Assembly (NCBI GenBank): GCA_015904075.1 | Contig: JABMDH010000064.1 | Location: 5,105 to 13,935, forward strand | Length of the DNA: 8,831 bases | Source of the DNA: Nitrospira sp. | GTDB lineage: Bacteria; Nitrospirota; Nitrospiria; Nitrospirales; Nitrospiraceae | Direction of reading: 5' to 3' | Shown: piece after piece, positions 1-5,694 of the stretch | Layout of the letters: the number at the start of each line of letters is the position of its first letter | Numbering within the stretch: position 1 is the stretch's first letter | Made by a program: the position numbers and the translations under genes | The notes under the pieces: generated by a model | Database searches by the model: none | The model's input: only the letters and a program-made list of their open reading frames with translations | Told to the model about the DNA's origin: nothing

Positions 1-33
1 TACCAAGAAATAATGTGGAATGTGCTCGTGCTC

Positions 34-615
34 TCACTGGCCTTCCGGCTTCCACTCACTCGCCAATTTCTTGGCCTTGTTAATTTGAGCCTCCGTCATC
101 CCTTTGGCCAGGATATCACGCAGCATGGGCGCGGACTTATCTCCGTTCGTCGCGGCCAGACTGATCCACATATACGCCTGGACCTTATCTTTCGGCACTC
201 CTTCCCCGTCATCGTACATAATCCCGAGTTTCGTTTGAGCCAGCGCCTCTTTTTGGTTTGCCAAGAGACGGAACCAGCGCAGCGCTTGCTGATAGTCCTT
301 CGGACCGCCTTCTCCATTAAAGTACAAGGTGCCCAGGCCGAACTGCGCCTTGGCCTGTCCCTGCTCCGCAGCTTTGGCATACCACTTCCTGGCTTGAGCA
401 TCGTCCTGCGGCACCCCTCGGCCCTTGTGATACAGCAGCCCCACGTGATACTGCGCCTGGGCGTCGCCCTGCTCCGCTAGCGGCTGCCACTCACGCATAG
501 CCGTCGCATAGTCTTCAGCGTCATAGGCCGTCATGCCAGCCTTGAAATCGGCCCATGCCGGCACGGCGAGACAGAGGATCGACAATACAAGGGTACTCGT
601 CAATCGGAAAGACAT
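34..615 (-). CDS. Periplasmic Sel1-repeat (SLR) protein
   Basis: A 193-residue exported protein made almost entirely of Sel1-like repeats, alpha-helical hairpins that usually act as protein-protein scaffolds. Residues 1-22 form a signal peptide with an AWA cleavage site before Asp23. A TPR-like helical pair covers about 27-55, followed by Sel1 units at about 56-91, 92-127 and 128-162. These carry the typical G-x-x-Y-x-x-G-x-G-x-P-x-D and A-x-x-W-(Y/F) spacing (LYHKGRGVPQD, LYFNGEGGPKD, MYDDGEGVPKD). The start at 615 is chosen because GAGGAG lies just upstream (619-624) and the signal peptide then begins correctly. An in-frame ATG at 639 adds eight residues but has no Shine-Dalgarno sequence. 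A promoter-like pair lies at 638-667, so it may be transcribed separately from the SmbP-like gene, which ends 139 bp upstream. Family and export are clear; partner and function are unknown. Confidence 0.9.
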   Translation of the reverse strand: MSFRLTSTLVLSILCLAVPAWADFKAGMTAYDAEDYATAMREWQPLAEQGDAQAQYHVGLLYHKGRGVPQDDAQARKWYAKAAEQGQAKAQFGLGTLYFNGEGGPKDYQQALRWFRLLANQKEALAQTKLGIMYDDGEGVPKDKVQAYMWISLAATNGDKSAPMLRDILAKGMTEAQINKAKKLASEWKPEGQ

Positions 616-637
616 AAGCTCCTCACAAAAATGGCGC

Positions 638-667
638 ATTTTAGAAGAATCGCACTGGGAGGTGCAA
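638..667 (-). promoter_or_regulatory. Candidate sigma70 promoter for the Sel1-repeat gene
   Basis: On the minus strand a TAAAAT -10 box (plus positions 638-643, five of six consensus bases) follows a weak TTGCAC -35 box (662-667) with an 18 bp spacer. Transcription would start about 15-20 bases before the ATG at 615, leaving room for the GAGGAG ribosome site. The -10 match is good and the -35 match poor, so this is a moderate to weak call. Confidence 0.35.
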
Positions 668-754
668 GGTCACACACGAGGTAGTCAGCGGCCACTCTCT
701 TTTTGGGACCGCTTAATTCTTTCTACCAACGGCTCCCACCCTCTGTGTATCAGC

Positions 755-1144
755 CTATCTGCTCCGGTACTTCTCAGACAGGTGTGTGACCGCTTGTTCG
801 GCGTGTTTCGTCGCCACGTCCGCATGACCTGCTTTCCCATGCTCAATAGCCTGCTTGAGTTCCTTGATCCCTGCGTCCACATGCGGAGCCTCGCCGGCCT
901 TCAGGGCAGACTGTAACGCCGCTTCCGCGCTGGTCACGAGTGCACTCACATGACCCTGTCGGCCATGGTCCGCCGCCTCTGTGGCAAGCGTGATGGCCTC
1001 CTGGCGGTGTTGATCCTCAGCACGCACCACATCACGCCTGGCCCCGCCTTCGCCGAATACCGGTTGCAACGGCAGCACCGTGGCAGTGGCGAGGAGGAAT
1101 ACGGAAGCAAGCGCGATAGCCCGTGGCATAGTCTCTCGTGTCAT
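755..1144 (-). CDS. SmbP-like small periplasmic metal-binding protein
   Basis: A 129-residue exported protein resembling SmbP, the small copper/metal-binding periplasmic protein described from Nitrosomonas europaea. Residues 1-31 are a signal peptide (hydrophobic core about 9-30, likely cleavage after VFG). The mature part is a predicted all-helical, alanine-rich bundle with recurring His-containing heptad-like segments: DHGRQGH (59-65), EHGKAGH (101-107) and KHAEQAVTHL (113-122). Eight histidines lie at 46, 60, 65, 88, 102, 107, 114 and 121, and there is no mature cysteine, as expected for His/acidic surface metal sites. The paired HGxxGH motifs and the ATKHAEQA ending match my recollection of SmbP closely. 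The start at 1144 has GGGAGA eight bases upstream; an upstream extension to 1207 is unsupported. A role in binding or buffering copper or other divalent metal in the periplasm is inferred from the family. Confidence 0.83.
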   Translation of the reverse strand: MTRETMPRAIALASVFLLATATVLPLQPVFGEGGARRDVVRAEDQHRQEAITLATEAADHGRQGHVSALVTSAEAALQSALKAGEAPHVDAGIKELKQAIEHGKAGHADVATKHAEQAVTHLSEKYRSR

Positions 1145-1168
1145 TGGAATTCTCCCTTTCTTAAACGA

Positions 1169-1174
1169 ACTATA
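1169..1174 (-). promoter_or_regulatory. Possible -10 box upstream of the SmbP-like gene
   Basis: The 83 bp between the lipoprotein gene and the SmbP-like gene is AT-rich near the SmbP start. It contains TATAGT on the minus strand (five of six consensus bases), 24 bp before the ATG. No recognisable -35 hexamer sits 16-18 bp upstream (GGAATA is at that place), so a promoter here is only a possibility. Read-through from the lipoprotein gene is equally plausible. Confidence 0.22.
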
Positions 1175-1227
1175 GAATATCTCCGTTTCTTTATTCCAGT
1201 GGCTCACACCTTGTTCAGGTCATCCCC

Positions 1228-1653
1228 TTACCGTCTTGAACCGAACAGCTCATCAACGAGAGGCTGCAATTTGCTCCCCGTTGTTCCAAACTTGTCTAAC
1301 CGGCCCCCACCCCACCTCGCATCATAGATAGCTTCACCGATCAAATTGGCCTTTTCATAGACTCTCAATTCCGCATAGGTCAAGTACATCGCCAGATCCC
1401 AATTCCAGTTAGCCGTGTACTCCAAACGATGCACACAATCAGCAGGTACCTCATGGTCAAACGTCCTGGCCTTGATTCCATGACTGTGAATCTGCATTTC
1501 CAACTCCGGAAGAAACCCCTCCATCAAGACTCGAGGGTTCGTCTTGATGCAGAGATCAGAGACTTTTACATTCCCGACTGGCTTCACCGACGTCTTAATG
1601 GAACACCCGGTCAATGCCATCAGAAGAAGGCAAGCCAGAACTATTATTTTCAT
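1228..1653 (-). CDS. Sbal_3080-type lipoprotein
   Basis: A 141-residue predicted lipoprotein. The N-terminal signal has a lipobox L14-T15-G16-C17, so Cys17 should be lipidated and the protein anchored to the inner or outer membrane. The mature domain has the pattern I associate with the Sbal_3080 lipoprotein family. It shows a CIKTNP segment (35-40), a LPELE...HGIKAR stretch (48-63), a second cysteine in ADC (73), a LEYTANWNWDLAMYLTYAELRVYE core (78-100) and a LIGEAIYDARWGGGRLDKFG end (104-123). Cys35 and Cys73 could form a disulfide. GGAGG lies seven bases before the ATG. The ATG overlaps the stop of a small upstream ORF in an ATGA arrangement. The SmbP-like gene follows 83 bp downstream on the same strand. 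The biochemical role of the family is not known to me. Confidence 0.82.
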   Translation of the reverse strand: MKIIVLACLLLMALTGCSIKTSVKPVGNVKVSDLCIKTNPRVLMEGFLPELEMQIHSHGIKARTFDHEVPADCVHRLEYTANWNWDLAMYLTYAELRVYEKANLIGEAIYDARWGGGRLDKFGTTGSKLQPLVDELFGSRR

Positions 1654-1832
1654 AACTGACCTCCATATATAACTCCGGCTCTCTGTTCGACAGAACGTTC
1701 GACTCTCTCACGGGACAGGGGAACCATTCCCGCGCATGCGCCCCCTCCACGCGCTTCACAGAGGCGCGCTGATGCGAATATGACCAGAAGAATGGAGCAG
1801 AGGACTGAGACAATGCAGAAGCGAGTGGTCAT
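1650..1832 (-). CDS. Possible small membrane or secreted protein, translationally coupled to lipoprotein gene
   Basis: A 60-residue ORF not matching any family I recognise. Residues 6-22 are strongly hydrophobic (CIVSVLCSILLVIFASA) after a short Thr/Arg start, which looks like a signal peptide or single membrane segment. A short polar tail follows, with Gly-rich and Arg/Glu-rich stretches and cysteines at 6, 12, 25 and 33. Its TGA overlaps the lipoprotein ATG by the ATGA pattern, and the lipoprotein ribosome site lies inside its last codons. This is a classical coupling arrangement and the main reason to believe it. Against it, the starts at 1832 (GAGG only three bases away) and 1847 have weak ribosome sites, and codon third positions in the second half are not strongly biased. 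It could be a leader ORF or chance. Confidence 0.38.
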   Translation of the reverse strand: MTTRFCIVSVLCSILLVIFASARLCEARGGGACAGMVPLSRERVERSVEQRAGVIYGGQL

Positions 1833-2047
1833 GGGCCTCGCGGCCATGTTAACCCGCGTTACTCATGATGGTTCGTCGCAACGCATGGGGAATGTTTCGA
1901 GTGTCGAGTGTCTGGTTCCGAGTGTTCGGATTGCCTCTTGTAAATACTCCGAGACTTACAACTCGAAACTCGCAACTCCACTCCCCCAAACAGCAGATAT
2001 GCTGCGGATCGGCCGGTACAGCAACCAGACTCCTGAAACAATGCGCG
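1833..2047. other. Non-coding stretch between two convergently unpaired minus-strand units
   Basis: These 215 bp separate the peroxiredoxin stop from the small ORF upstream of the lipoprotein. I see no convincing gene. The stretch holds the GAGT/ACTC inverted word cluster (1894-1980) and a small hairpin CAGCA-gata-TGCTG at 1991-2004. Read on the minus strand, that hairpin is followed by only three T residues, so it is at best a weak terminator for the peroxiredoxin operon. No clear promoter for the lipoprotein unit could be picked out. Confidence 0.6.
1894..1980. repeat. Inverted cluster of CGAGT / ACTCG words
   Basis: The left half (1894-1930) repeats CGAGTG-type words three times, two of them in direct tandem. 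The right half (1945-1980) carries the opposite orientation, ACTCC, ACTCGAAACTCG and CAACTC. GTTTCGAGT at 1894-1902 is perfectly complementary to ACTCGAAAC at 1961-1969, nine base pairs enclosing a 58 bp loop that itself contains further imperfect complementarity. The arrangement looks like a degenerate palindromic intergenic repeat rather than a terminator, since no T-tract follows on either strand. Confidence 0.5.
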
Positions 2048-2515
2048 CTAGGCCTTCAGCGCCGTCAGCACCTCGTCGGCATGCCCATCGACCTTTACCT
2101 TGCGGAAGATTGCTTTGACTTTCCCGTCGGCATCAATAACAAACGTGCTGCGCTCGATGCCCCAATACTTCCGGCCGTACATGCTTTTCTCTTTATACAC
2201 GCCATAGGCCTTGGAGATCGCGGCATCCGTGTCGCTCAACAGCGGAAACGGCAGGCCGAACTTCTTGATAAATTTCTGGTGCGATTCCTTCCCGTCGAGG
2301 CTCACCCCCACGATCATGCCGCCTGCCCGCAAAATCTGCGATTCGACGTCACGAAAGTCGCAGGACTCCTTGGTGCAACCCGGCGTATCGTCTTTCGGAT
2401 AGAAATACAACACGACCTGTTTGCCCTTGAAACTCTTCAGGGTTACCGTCTTGCCATGCTGGTCCGGAATGGACAGTTCAGGTGCTGCTTGGCCCACTGC
2501 AAGGTCTTTAGACAT
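2048..2515 (-). CDS. bcp: Thioredoxin-dependent peroxiredoxin, Bcp/PrxQ type
   Basis: A 155-residue cytoplasmic peroxiredoxin that reduces hydrogen peroxide and organic hydroperoxides with electrons from thioredoxin. It has no signal peptide. The AhpC/TSA thioredoxin fold starts near residue 6. The active site DDTPGCTKESCDFRD gives the peroxidatic cysteine Cys47 in the P-x-x-x-T/P-G-C-T context, and Cys52, five residues later, is the resolving cysteine of the atypical two-cysteine PrxQ class. The conserved GVSLDGKESHQKF and YGRKYWGIERSTFVID segments, with the active-site Arg, follow. Length and motif order are typical of Bcp. The start at 2515 has AAGGA about eight bases upstream; an upstream extension to 2704 would overlap the TPR lipoprotein gene and encode no family sequence. 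It lies 10 bp after that gene and is the last gene of the operon. Confidence 0.96.
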   Translation of the reverse strand: MSKDLAVGQAAPELSIPDQHGKTVTLKSFKGKQVVLYFYPKDDTPGCTKESCDFRDVESQILRAGGMIVGVSLDGKESHQKFIKKFGLPFPLLSDTDAAISKAYGVYKEKSMYGRKYWGIERSTFVIDADGKVKAIFRKVKVDGHADEVLTALKA

Positions 2516-2525
2516 GTATCGTTCC

Positions 2526-2987
2526 TTATTTTTGTCGTGGCATATTGCCGAAGGTGGGCCGTTCTGTACCATAGGGACGGTCTTTCGTGCGCTTCCTCGT
2601 ATCTGGATCGCCGTACGGCGACAACGCGGGAGAATCCCAAATGATCTGGTCGCCGGGCGCCAAATTCGCCGCGTCGAGAAAATGCTTCCGTGCCGCTTCT
2701 GCATCGCCGAGCGCGTTCAACGCCAGCCCAAAATTGTAATGGGCCTGACCGGACTGAGGCACGACCGCGACGGCCTGCTCAAAATATTTCTTGGCATCCT
2801 CGAACTGTTTCGTCTGATAGGCTTGCGTCCCCTGCTCCGTCAATACCATCGCCTGGGGCTTTGCATCGGTTTCCGTCAGCGACAGCGGAACCAGCGGTTT
2901 ACGTTTCGAGGAACAGGCGGTTGCTCCGACCAGCAGCAGAATCATGCCGAGGATCATGAGTTGTCTTATCTGCATTCCCATCCTCAT
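2526..2987 (-). CDS. TPR-containing lipoprotein
   Basis: A 153-residue predicted lipoprotein. The N-terminus (1-25) has a Met/Leu/Ile-rich hydrophobic stretch ending in ATAC, so Cys25 is the likely lipidated residue. Two tetratricopeptide repeats follow, about 48-80 (LTEQGTQAYQTKQFEDAKKYF with an AVAVVP end) and 82-114 (AHYNFGLALNALGDAEAARKHF with an AANLAP end). The remaining 40 residues are Pro/Arg/Lys-rich and look disordered. A role as a periplasm-facing protein-interaction module is inferred from the repeats only. The ATG at 2987 has GAGGA eight bases upstream; a start at 2975 also has a GAGG at good spacing and would shorten the signal by four residues. It sits 10 bp after the second DUF507 gene and 10 bp before the peroxiredoxin gene. 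Confidence 0.88.
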   Translation of the reverse strand: MRMGMQIRQLMILGMILLLVGATACSSKRKPLVPLSLTETDAKPQAMVLTEQGTQAYQTKQFEDAKKYFEQAVAVVPQSGQAHYNFGLALNALGDAEAARKHFLDAANLAPGDQIIWDSPALSPYGDPDTRKRTKDRPYGTERPTFGNMPRQK

Positions 2988-2997
2988 CGCCCGTTCC

Positions 2998-3270
2998 TCA
3001 CTTCATCTGCTTTCGTGTTTCTTCTTCAAATGTCTTACGGTAAAGCACGTCCCACTCCGTACTTCCTTCCACGATGCCGCGGGAATAGCTGGCCAATTTG
3101 GCTCGAACCTTTCGATCGATCTCGCCTTCCTTGGCCAATTCGTCGGCCAGCACGCGCTTGACCGCCTTCAACACCCGCTCCTCGTCCCCCGTCACCTTCA
3201 CGGCCGCATGGCGCTTGACCTCATTCGCAATGACGTGAGAGAGATGGCTGATCTTATCTTCACTCAACAT
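2998..3270 (-). CDS. DUF507 family protein (second copy)
   Basis: A 90-residue cytoplasmic protein of the DUF507 family. It begins LSEDKISHLSHVI, has a charged central helix ending in LADELAKEGEIDRKVRAKL, and ends with the family hallmark GSTEWDVLYRKTFEEE (about 69-84). The family is short, helical and of unknown function, so none is proposed. The ATG at 3270 gives the family N-terminus but has only a weak GGTGTGG ribosome site. A GTG at 3309 adds 13 atypical residues and has no better site. Initiation may depend on translation of the first DUF507 gene, 66 bp upstream. The TPR lipoprotein follows after 10 bp. It is paralogous to that neighbour, but the two are clearly diverged. Confidence 0.88.
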   Translation of the reverse strand: MLSEDKISHLSHVIANEVKRHAAVKVTGDEERVLKAVKRVLADELAKEGEIDRKVRAKLASYSRGIVEGSTEWDVLYRKTFEEETRKQMK

Positions 3271-3336
3271 ACCACACCAGTAAGGGGTAAGGCGCGTGAG
3301 AGTTGCCACACCTCGATACGGTAACTCCTCACAGTT

Positions 3337-3618
3337 TCACAAGATGAGGCCCCGTTCACGAACCAGTTTCTGCTTCACCATCTGAAACATCTTCTGATAA
3401 TCGACCTGGCCCTGTTCGATCTGCTTTTCATAGACGGTGAGCATCTGCCGCACTTCCGCATTCACACGATCTTCCAGGGACAGATCCTCCGTCATGACAC
3501 GGTTCAGCGCATCGACAAATGTCTTACGGTCACCGACCAGATTGATGTGCCCCTCCTGCTCGAGACGTCCCGCCACACTCTCGGCCATATGCCGTACACG
3601 TTCTTTCGACAAACGCAC
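3337..3618 (-). CDS. DUF507 family protein (first copy)
   Basis: A 93-residue protein of the DUF507 family starting from GTG. The N-terminus RLSKERVRHMAESVAGRLEQ is the usual family opening, and EDLSLEDRVNAEVRQML (about 45-61) matches the acidic central helix seen in the neighbour copy. The C-terminal part (QGQVDYQKMFQMVKQKLVRERG) has a YQKMF segment in place of the WDVLYRK motif, so this copy is divergent at the end that is best conserved in the family. GGGGTAGG lies upstream of the GTG at normal spacing. The gene begins 5 bp after the cyclophilin-like stop, which argues for co-transcription. Function is unknown. Confidence 0.87.
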   Translation of the reverse strand: MRLSKERVRHMAESVAGRLEQEGHINLVGDRKTFVDALNRVMTEDLSLEDRVNAEVRQMLTVYEKQIEQGQVDYQKMFQMVKQKLVRERGLIL

Positions 3619-3623
3619 GATAC

Positions 3624-4007
3624 CTACCCCTGTTCAACCGTGATCGTCGCGGCCTCCATAACCCGACGCAATTGCGTCGCATCCCCGACGATCCGTCCAA
3701 CCACATTCACTCGATCTGCCGGAACCGGATCGCTTCCCATGCTCATCGGCGTTCTCCCGAAAAAGATCGCCAACACCTGACCAGCTCCCCAGTACGCAAT
3801 ATCGCCAACCTGCACTTTGTTCGTCGCGGTTTCCCGATAATCGGTGACACCTGGAATTTTGAAGTAGAACTCTTCTCCCCAGGTATTGATCGGCGCCTGA
3901 ACCGGCAGTGCCGCATACACCGCTTCCGCTGTTTTCGTCCCCTTGAGTTCCGCTTCGAGTCGAACTCCTCCGACCGTGATACGAATACGTTTCGGCGACT
4001 GCGTCAT
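3624..4007 (-). CDS. Cyclophilin-like fold protein (DUF369 / TM1367 type)
   Basis: A 127-residue protein with the compact cyclophilin-like beta-barrel of the Cyclophil_like family, as in Thermotoga TM1367. The visible signature is RIRITVGGVRLEAEL (7-21), TAEAVYAALPV (26-36), NTWGEEFYFKIP (41-52), VGDIAYWGAGQVLAIFFGRTP (67-87) and NVVGRIVGDA (101-110). The fold resembles peptidyl-prolyl isomerases, but family members lack established isomerase activity, so the biochemical role is open. No signal peptide is seen. The ATG at 4007 fits the family N-terminus but has no ribosome site; a GTG at 4058 adds 17 residues, also without one. It is the first gene of the probable five-gene unit ending in the peroxiredoxin, under the leftward promoter at 4067-4095. 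Confidence 0.87.
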   Translation of the reverse strand: MTQSPKRIRITVGGVRLEAELKGTKTAEAVYAALPVQAPINTWGEEFYFKIPGVTDYRETATNKVQVGDIAYWGAGQVLAIFFGRTPMSMGSDPVPADRVNVVGRIVGDATQLRRVMEAATITVEQG

Positions 4008-4066
4008 GATATTGATACAAATCGTGAACCGAACATCCTGCCCGCGGCTCGCTGACACACGTGCGG

Positions 4067-4095
4067 ACTCTAGCTTGTCTCCTGCGCGAAATCAA
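4067..4095 (-). promoter_or_regulatory. Leftward sigma70-type promoter for the cyclophilin-DUF507-peroxiredoxin operon
   Basis: On the minus strand TTGATT (plus 4090-4095, four of six) and TAGAGT (plus 4067-4072, four of six) are separated by exactly 17 bp. Transcription would begin near 4060, about 53 bases before the ATG at 4007, or immediately before the alternative GTG at 4058. This is the only divergent spacer from which the five-gene unit could be driven, which raises confidence slightly. Confidence 0.4.
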
Positions 4096-4104
4096 GGCTA
4101 CAAT
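4075..4104 (+). promoter_or_regulatory. Rightward sigma70-type promoter, probably giving a leaderless mRNA
   Basis: TTGTCT (4075-4080, four of six) and TACAAT (4099-4104, five of six) are spaced by 18 bp. The expected start point, about seven bases after the -10 box, falls at 4111, one base before the exonuclease ATG at 4112. That gene has no ribosome site at usable distance, which fits leaderless translation. The boxes interleave with those of the leftward promoter, so the two polymerases would compete for the same DNA. Confidence 0.45.
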
Positions 4105-4111
4105 CCCCGCC

Positions 4112-4924
4112 ATGCTGACCTCTACATTCACCTTTCTACAAGGAATCGGGCCCACAACCGAACGCCGGTTCTGGCAAGAGGGAGTGACTGACTGGCAGAG
4201 CTTCTTGAAACAGCCTCGCATTGCCGGACTGTCTCCTGACAGAAAATGCCTGTACGATCGTGAACTCGCCCTCGCACAATCGGAATATGAGGCAGGCGAT
4301 CTGCGCGCACTGGCCTCGCGTCTGCACAGGCGCGAACATTGGCGCTTCTATGATATCTGCCGGTCCGGGCTCCTCTGCCTCGACATCGAAACCACCGGGC
4401 TCACCCCTCATGACGGGGCCAACGCGGTGACCGTCGTTGGTCTCCATCGAAACGGACAGACGATCACCCTGGTTCAGGGAGATACGTTGACCGCCGATCG
4501 GCTACAAGCCGAACTCGATCACTGCACACTGCTCGTGACCTTCTTCGGTACCGTCTTTGATGTGCCCTTCCTACGCACGGCTTTTCCCCAGCTCCGATTT
4601 GACATGCCCCATTTCGATCTCTGTCTGGCCGCGCGCCGTCTGGGACTTCGTGGAGGACTGAAACACCTCGAACGAGAACTCGGCATCGAACGGGCGTCTG
4701 CGCTGCGCGGCCTCGACGGCATGGATGCCGTGCGCTTGTGGGCACAGTGGCGGCAAGGAGATCGCACCGCACTTGAGCTGTTGCTGGCCTACAATGCCGC
4801 CGATACGGAAAGCCTTGCGCCTCTCGCCTCGCTGCTCTATAAGGACATGATGCTGCAATTTGGCCCCGGCTTATCGTCCCCTGCTTCAACAACACCACCT
4901 TTCCACAGAGTATCCTTACGATGA
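4112..4924 (+). CDS. HhH and RNase H-like exonuclease domain protein (YprB / RNase_H_2 type)
   Basis: A 270-residue cytoplasmic protein. The N-terminal part (about 5-35) resembles a helix-hairpin-helix DNA-binding module with an LQGIGPTTERRFW core, then about 40 residues of helix. From about 86 comes an RNase H-like DEDD exonuclease domain of the YprB/RNase_H_2 type. Motif I is LDIETTGL with Asp91 and Glu93, motif II is FFGTVFDVPFL with Asp150, a GGLKHLERELGI segment lies at 181-192, and motif III is AYNAADTESL with Asp231. All four acidic metal-binding residues are present, so nuclease activity on DNA or RNA is likely; the substrate is unknown. The ATG at 4112 fits the HhH start, lacks a ribosome site and sits one base after the predicted transcription start. 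Its stop overlaps the PP2C start by ATGA. Confidence 0.88.
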   Translation: MLTSTFTFLQGIGPTTERRFWQEGVTDWQSFLKQPRIAGLSPDRKCLYDRELALAQSEYEAGDLRALASRLHRREHWRFYDICRSGLLCLDIETTGLTPHDGANAVTVVGLHRNGQTITLVQGDTLTADRLQAELDHCTLLVTFFGTVFDVPFLRTAFPQLRFDMPHFDLCLAARRLGLRGGLKHLERELGIERASALRGLDGMDAVRLWAQWRQGDRTALELLLAYNAADTESLAPLASLLYKDMMLQFGPGLSSPASTTPPFHRVSLR

Positions 4925-5673
4925 GCACATGGGTCGGCATCGGCCGAAGCGAAATCGGCTTGGTTCGCACCATGAACCAGGATGCGTTTGCCACACTCGA
5001 TCCGCTGGGACTGTGGGCCGTTGCGGATGGAATGGGCGGCCACGTAGGTGGCGAGATCGCCGCACAGACGGCCATTGCCAGTATTACGGCGCAGGCTCAG
5101 CTCTCAGCCGACACGCTCCGGCAAGGACAAACGGCTCCTCCGGCATTCTTAACTGATGTGATCACGCAGGCACACCATGCAATGTTGGGACGGGTCAAGC
5201 TGGAACCCACGCTCAGAGGTATGGGTAGCACCATCGTGCGGCTCTACATTGAAGAAACAACGGAATCCCTTATGGCGCATCTCGCCCATCTTGGCGACAG
5301 CCGCGCCTATCGGTTCCGATCAGGAACACTCACCCCGCTCACCCGTGACCATACACTGATTGAGAAATATCTCGCTCGCGGCATCCTCACCCCGAAGACC
5401 GCCCGGACACACCCTGAACGGCATGTCCTCACTCGAGCACTGGGCATCTCGACCCCGGTCAAACCCTCGATTTCGTCCTGTCCGTTAGAGCCACAGGATC
5501 TATTACTGCTCTGTTCAGACGGACTCACGAAGATGATGGAAGACGACGACATCCAAGATATCTTCACGGCGGGAAAAGGCGACCCGATTCGAACCTGCGA
5601 TCGCCTCATCAATGAATCCCTCGACCGTGGCGGTATCGATAACGTCACCGTCGTCGTCATCGCACACACGTAA
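4921..5673 (+). CDS. PP2C-family serine/threonine phosphatase
   Basis: A 250-residue, single-domain PPM/PP2C phosphatase that should dephosphorylate Ser/Thr residues of cytoplasmic proteins using two Mn2+ or Mg2+ ions. The motifs occur in order: RTMNQD (16-21), VADGMGGH (34-41) with metal ligands Asp36 and Gly37, GMGST (100-104), HLGDSRAYRF (123-132), LTRDHT (140-145), SDGLT (199-203) with Asp200, and GIDNVTVVV (238-246) with Asp240. All metal-binding aspartates are intact, and the length is that of the bacterial Stp/PrpC group. No signal peptide or membrane segment is seen. Its ATG overlaps the exonuclease TGA and its own ribosome site is weak, so translation is probably coupled. No partner Ser/Thr kinase is encoded in this window. 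Confidence 0.95.
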   Translation: MSTWVGIGRSEIGLVRTMNQDAFATLDPLGLWAVADGMGGHVGGEIAAQTAIASITAQAQLSADTLRQGQTAPPAFLTDVITQAHHAMLGRVKLEPTLRGMGSTIVRLYIEETTESLMAHLAHLGDSRAYRFRSGTLTPLTRDHTLIEKYLARGILTPKTARTHPERHVLTRALGISTPVKPSISSCPLEPQDLLLLCSDGLTKMMEDDDIQDIFTAGKGDPIRTCDRLINESLDRGGIDNVTVVVIAHT

Positions 5674-5694
5674 CCGCTACTGCTGGCGTTGCTG

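Noticed and set aside
687..713. Hairpin AGCGGCC...GACCGCT as a terminator between the SmbP-like and Sel1 genes
   Set aside because: The seven-pair stem includes a G-U pair and a 13-base loop, and no T-tract follows on the minus strand, the only transcribed direction.
1991..2004. Hairpin CAGCA-gata-TGCTG as the peroxiredoxin operon terminator
   Set aside because: The stem is only five pairs and is followed by just three T residues on the minus strand. It was mentioned within the gap description but is too weak to list as a terminator.
1865..2644. Long plus-strand reading frame of 259 codons
   Set aside because: It runs antisense through the peroxiredoxin gene and intergenic repeat, shows no domain, and the minus-strand peroxiredoxin has a complete active site and ribosome site.
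2516..2704. N-terminal extension of the peroxiredoxin by 63 residues
   Set aside because: The extension overlaps the TPR lipoprotein coding region in another frame, is Arg-rich without family similarity, and a good ribosome site precedes the ATG at 2515.
4464..5075. Minus-strand reading frame of 203 codons
   Set aside because: It is antisense to the exonuclease and PP2C genes, both with all catalytic motifs. Its translation is Arg/Pro/Ala-rich with no recognisable fold.
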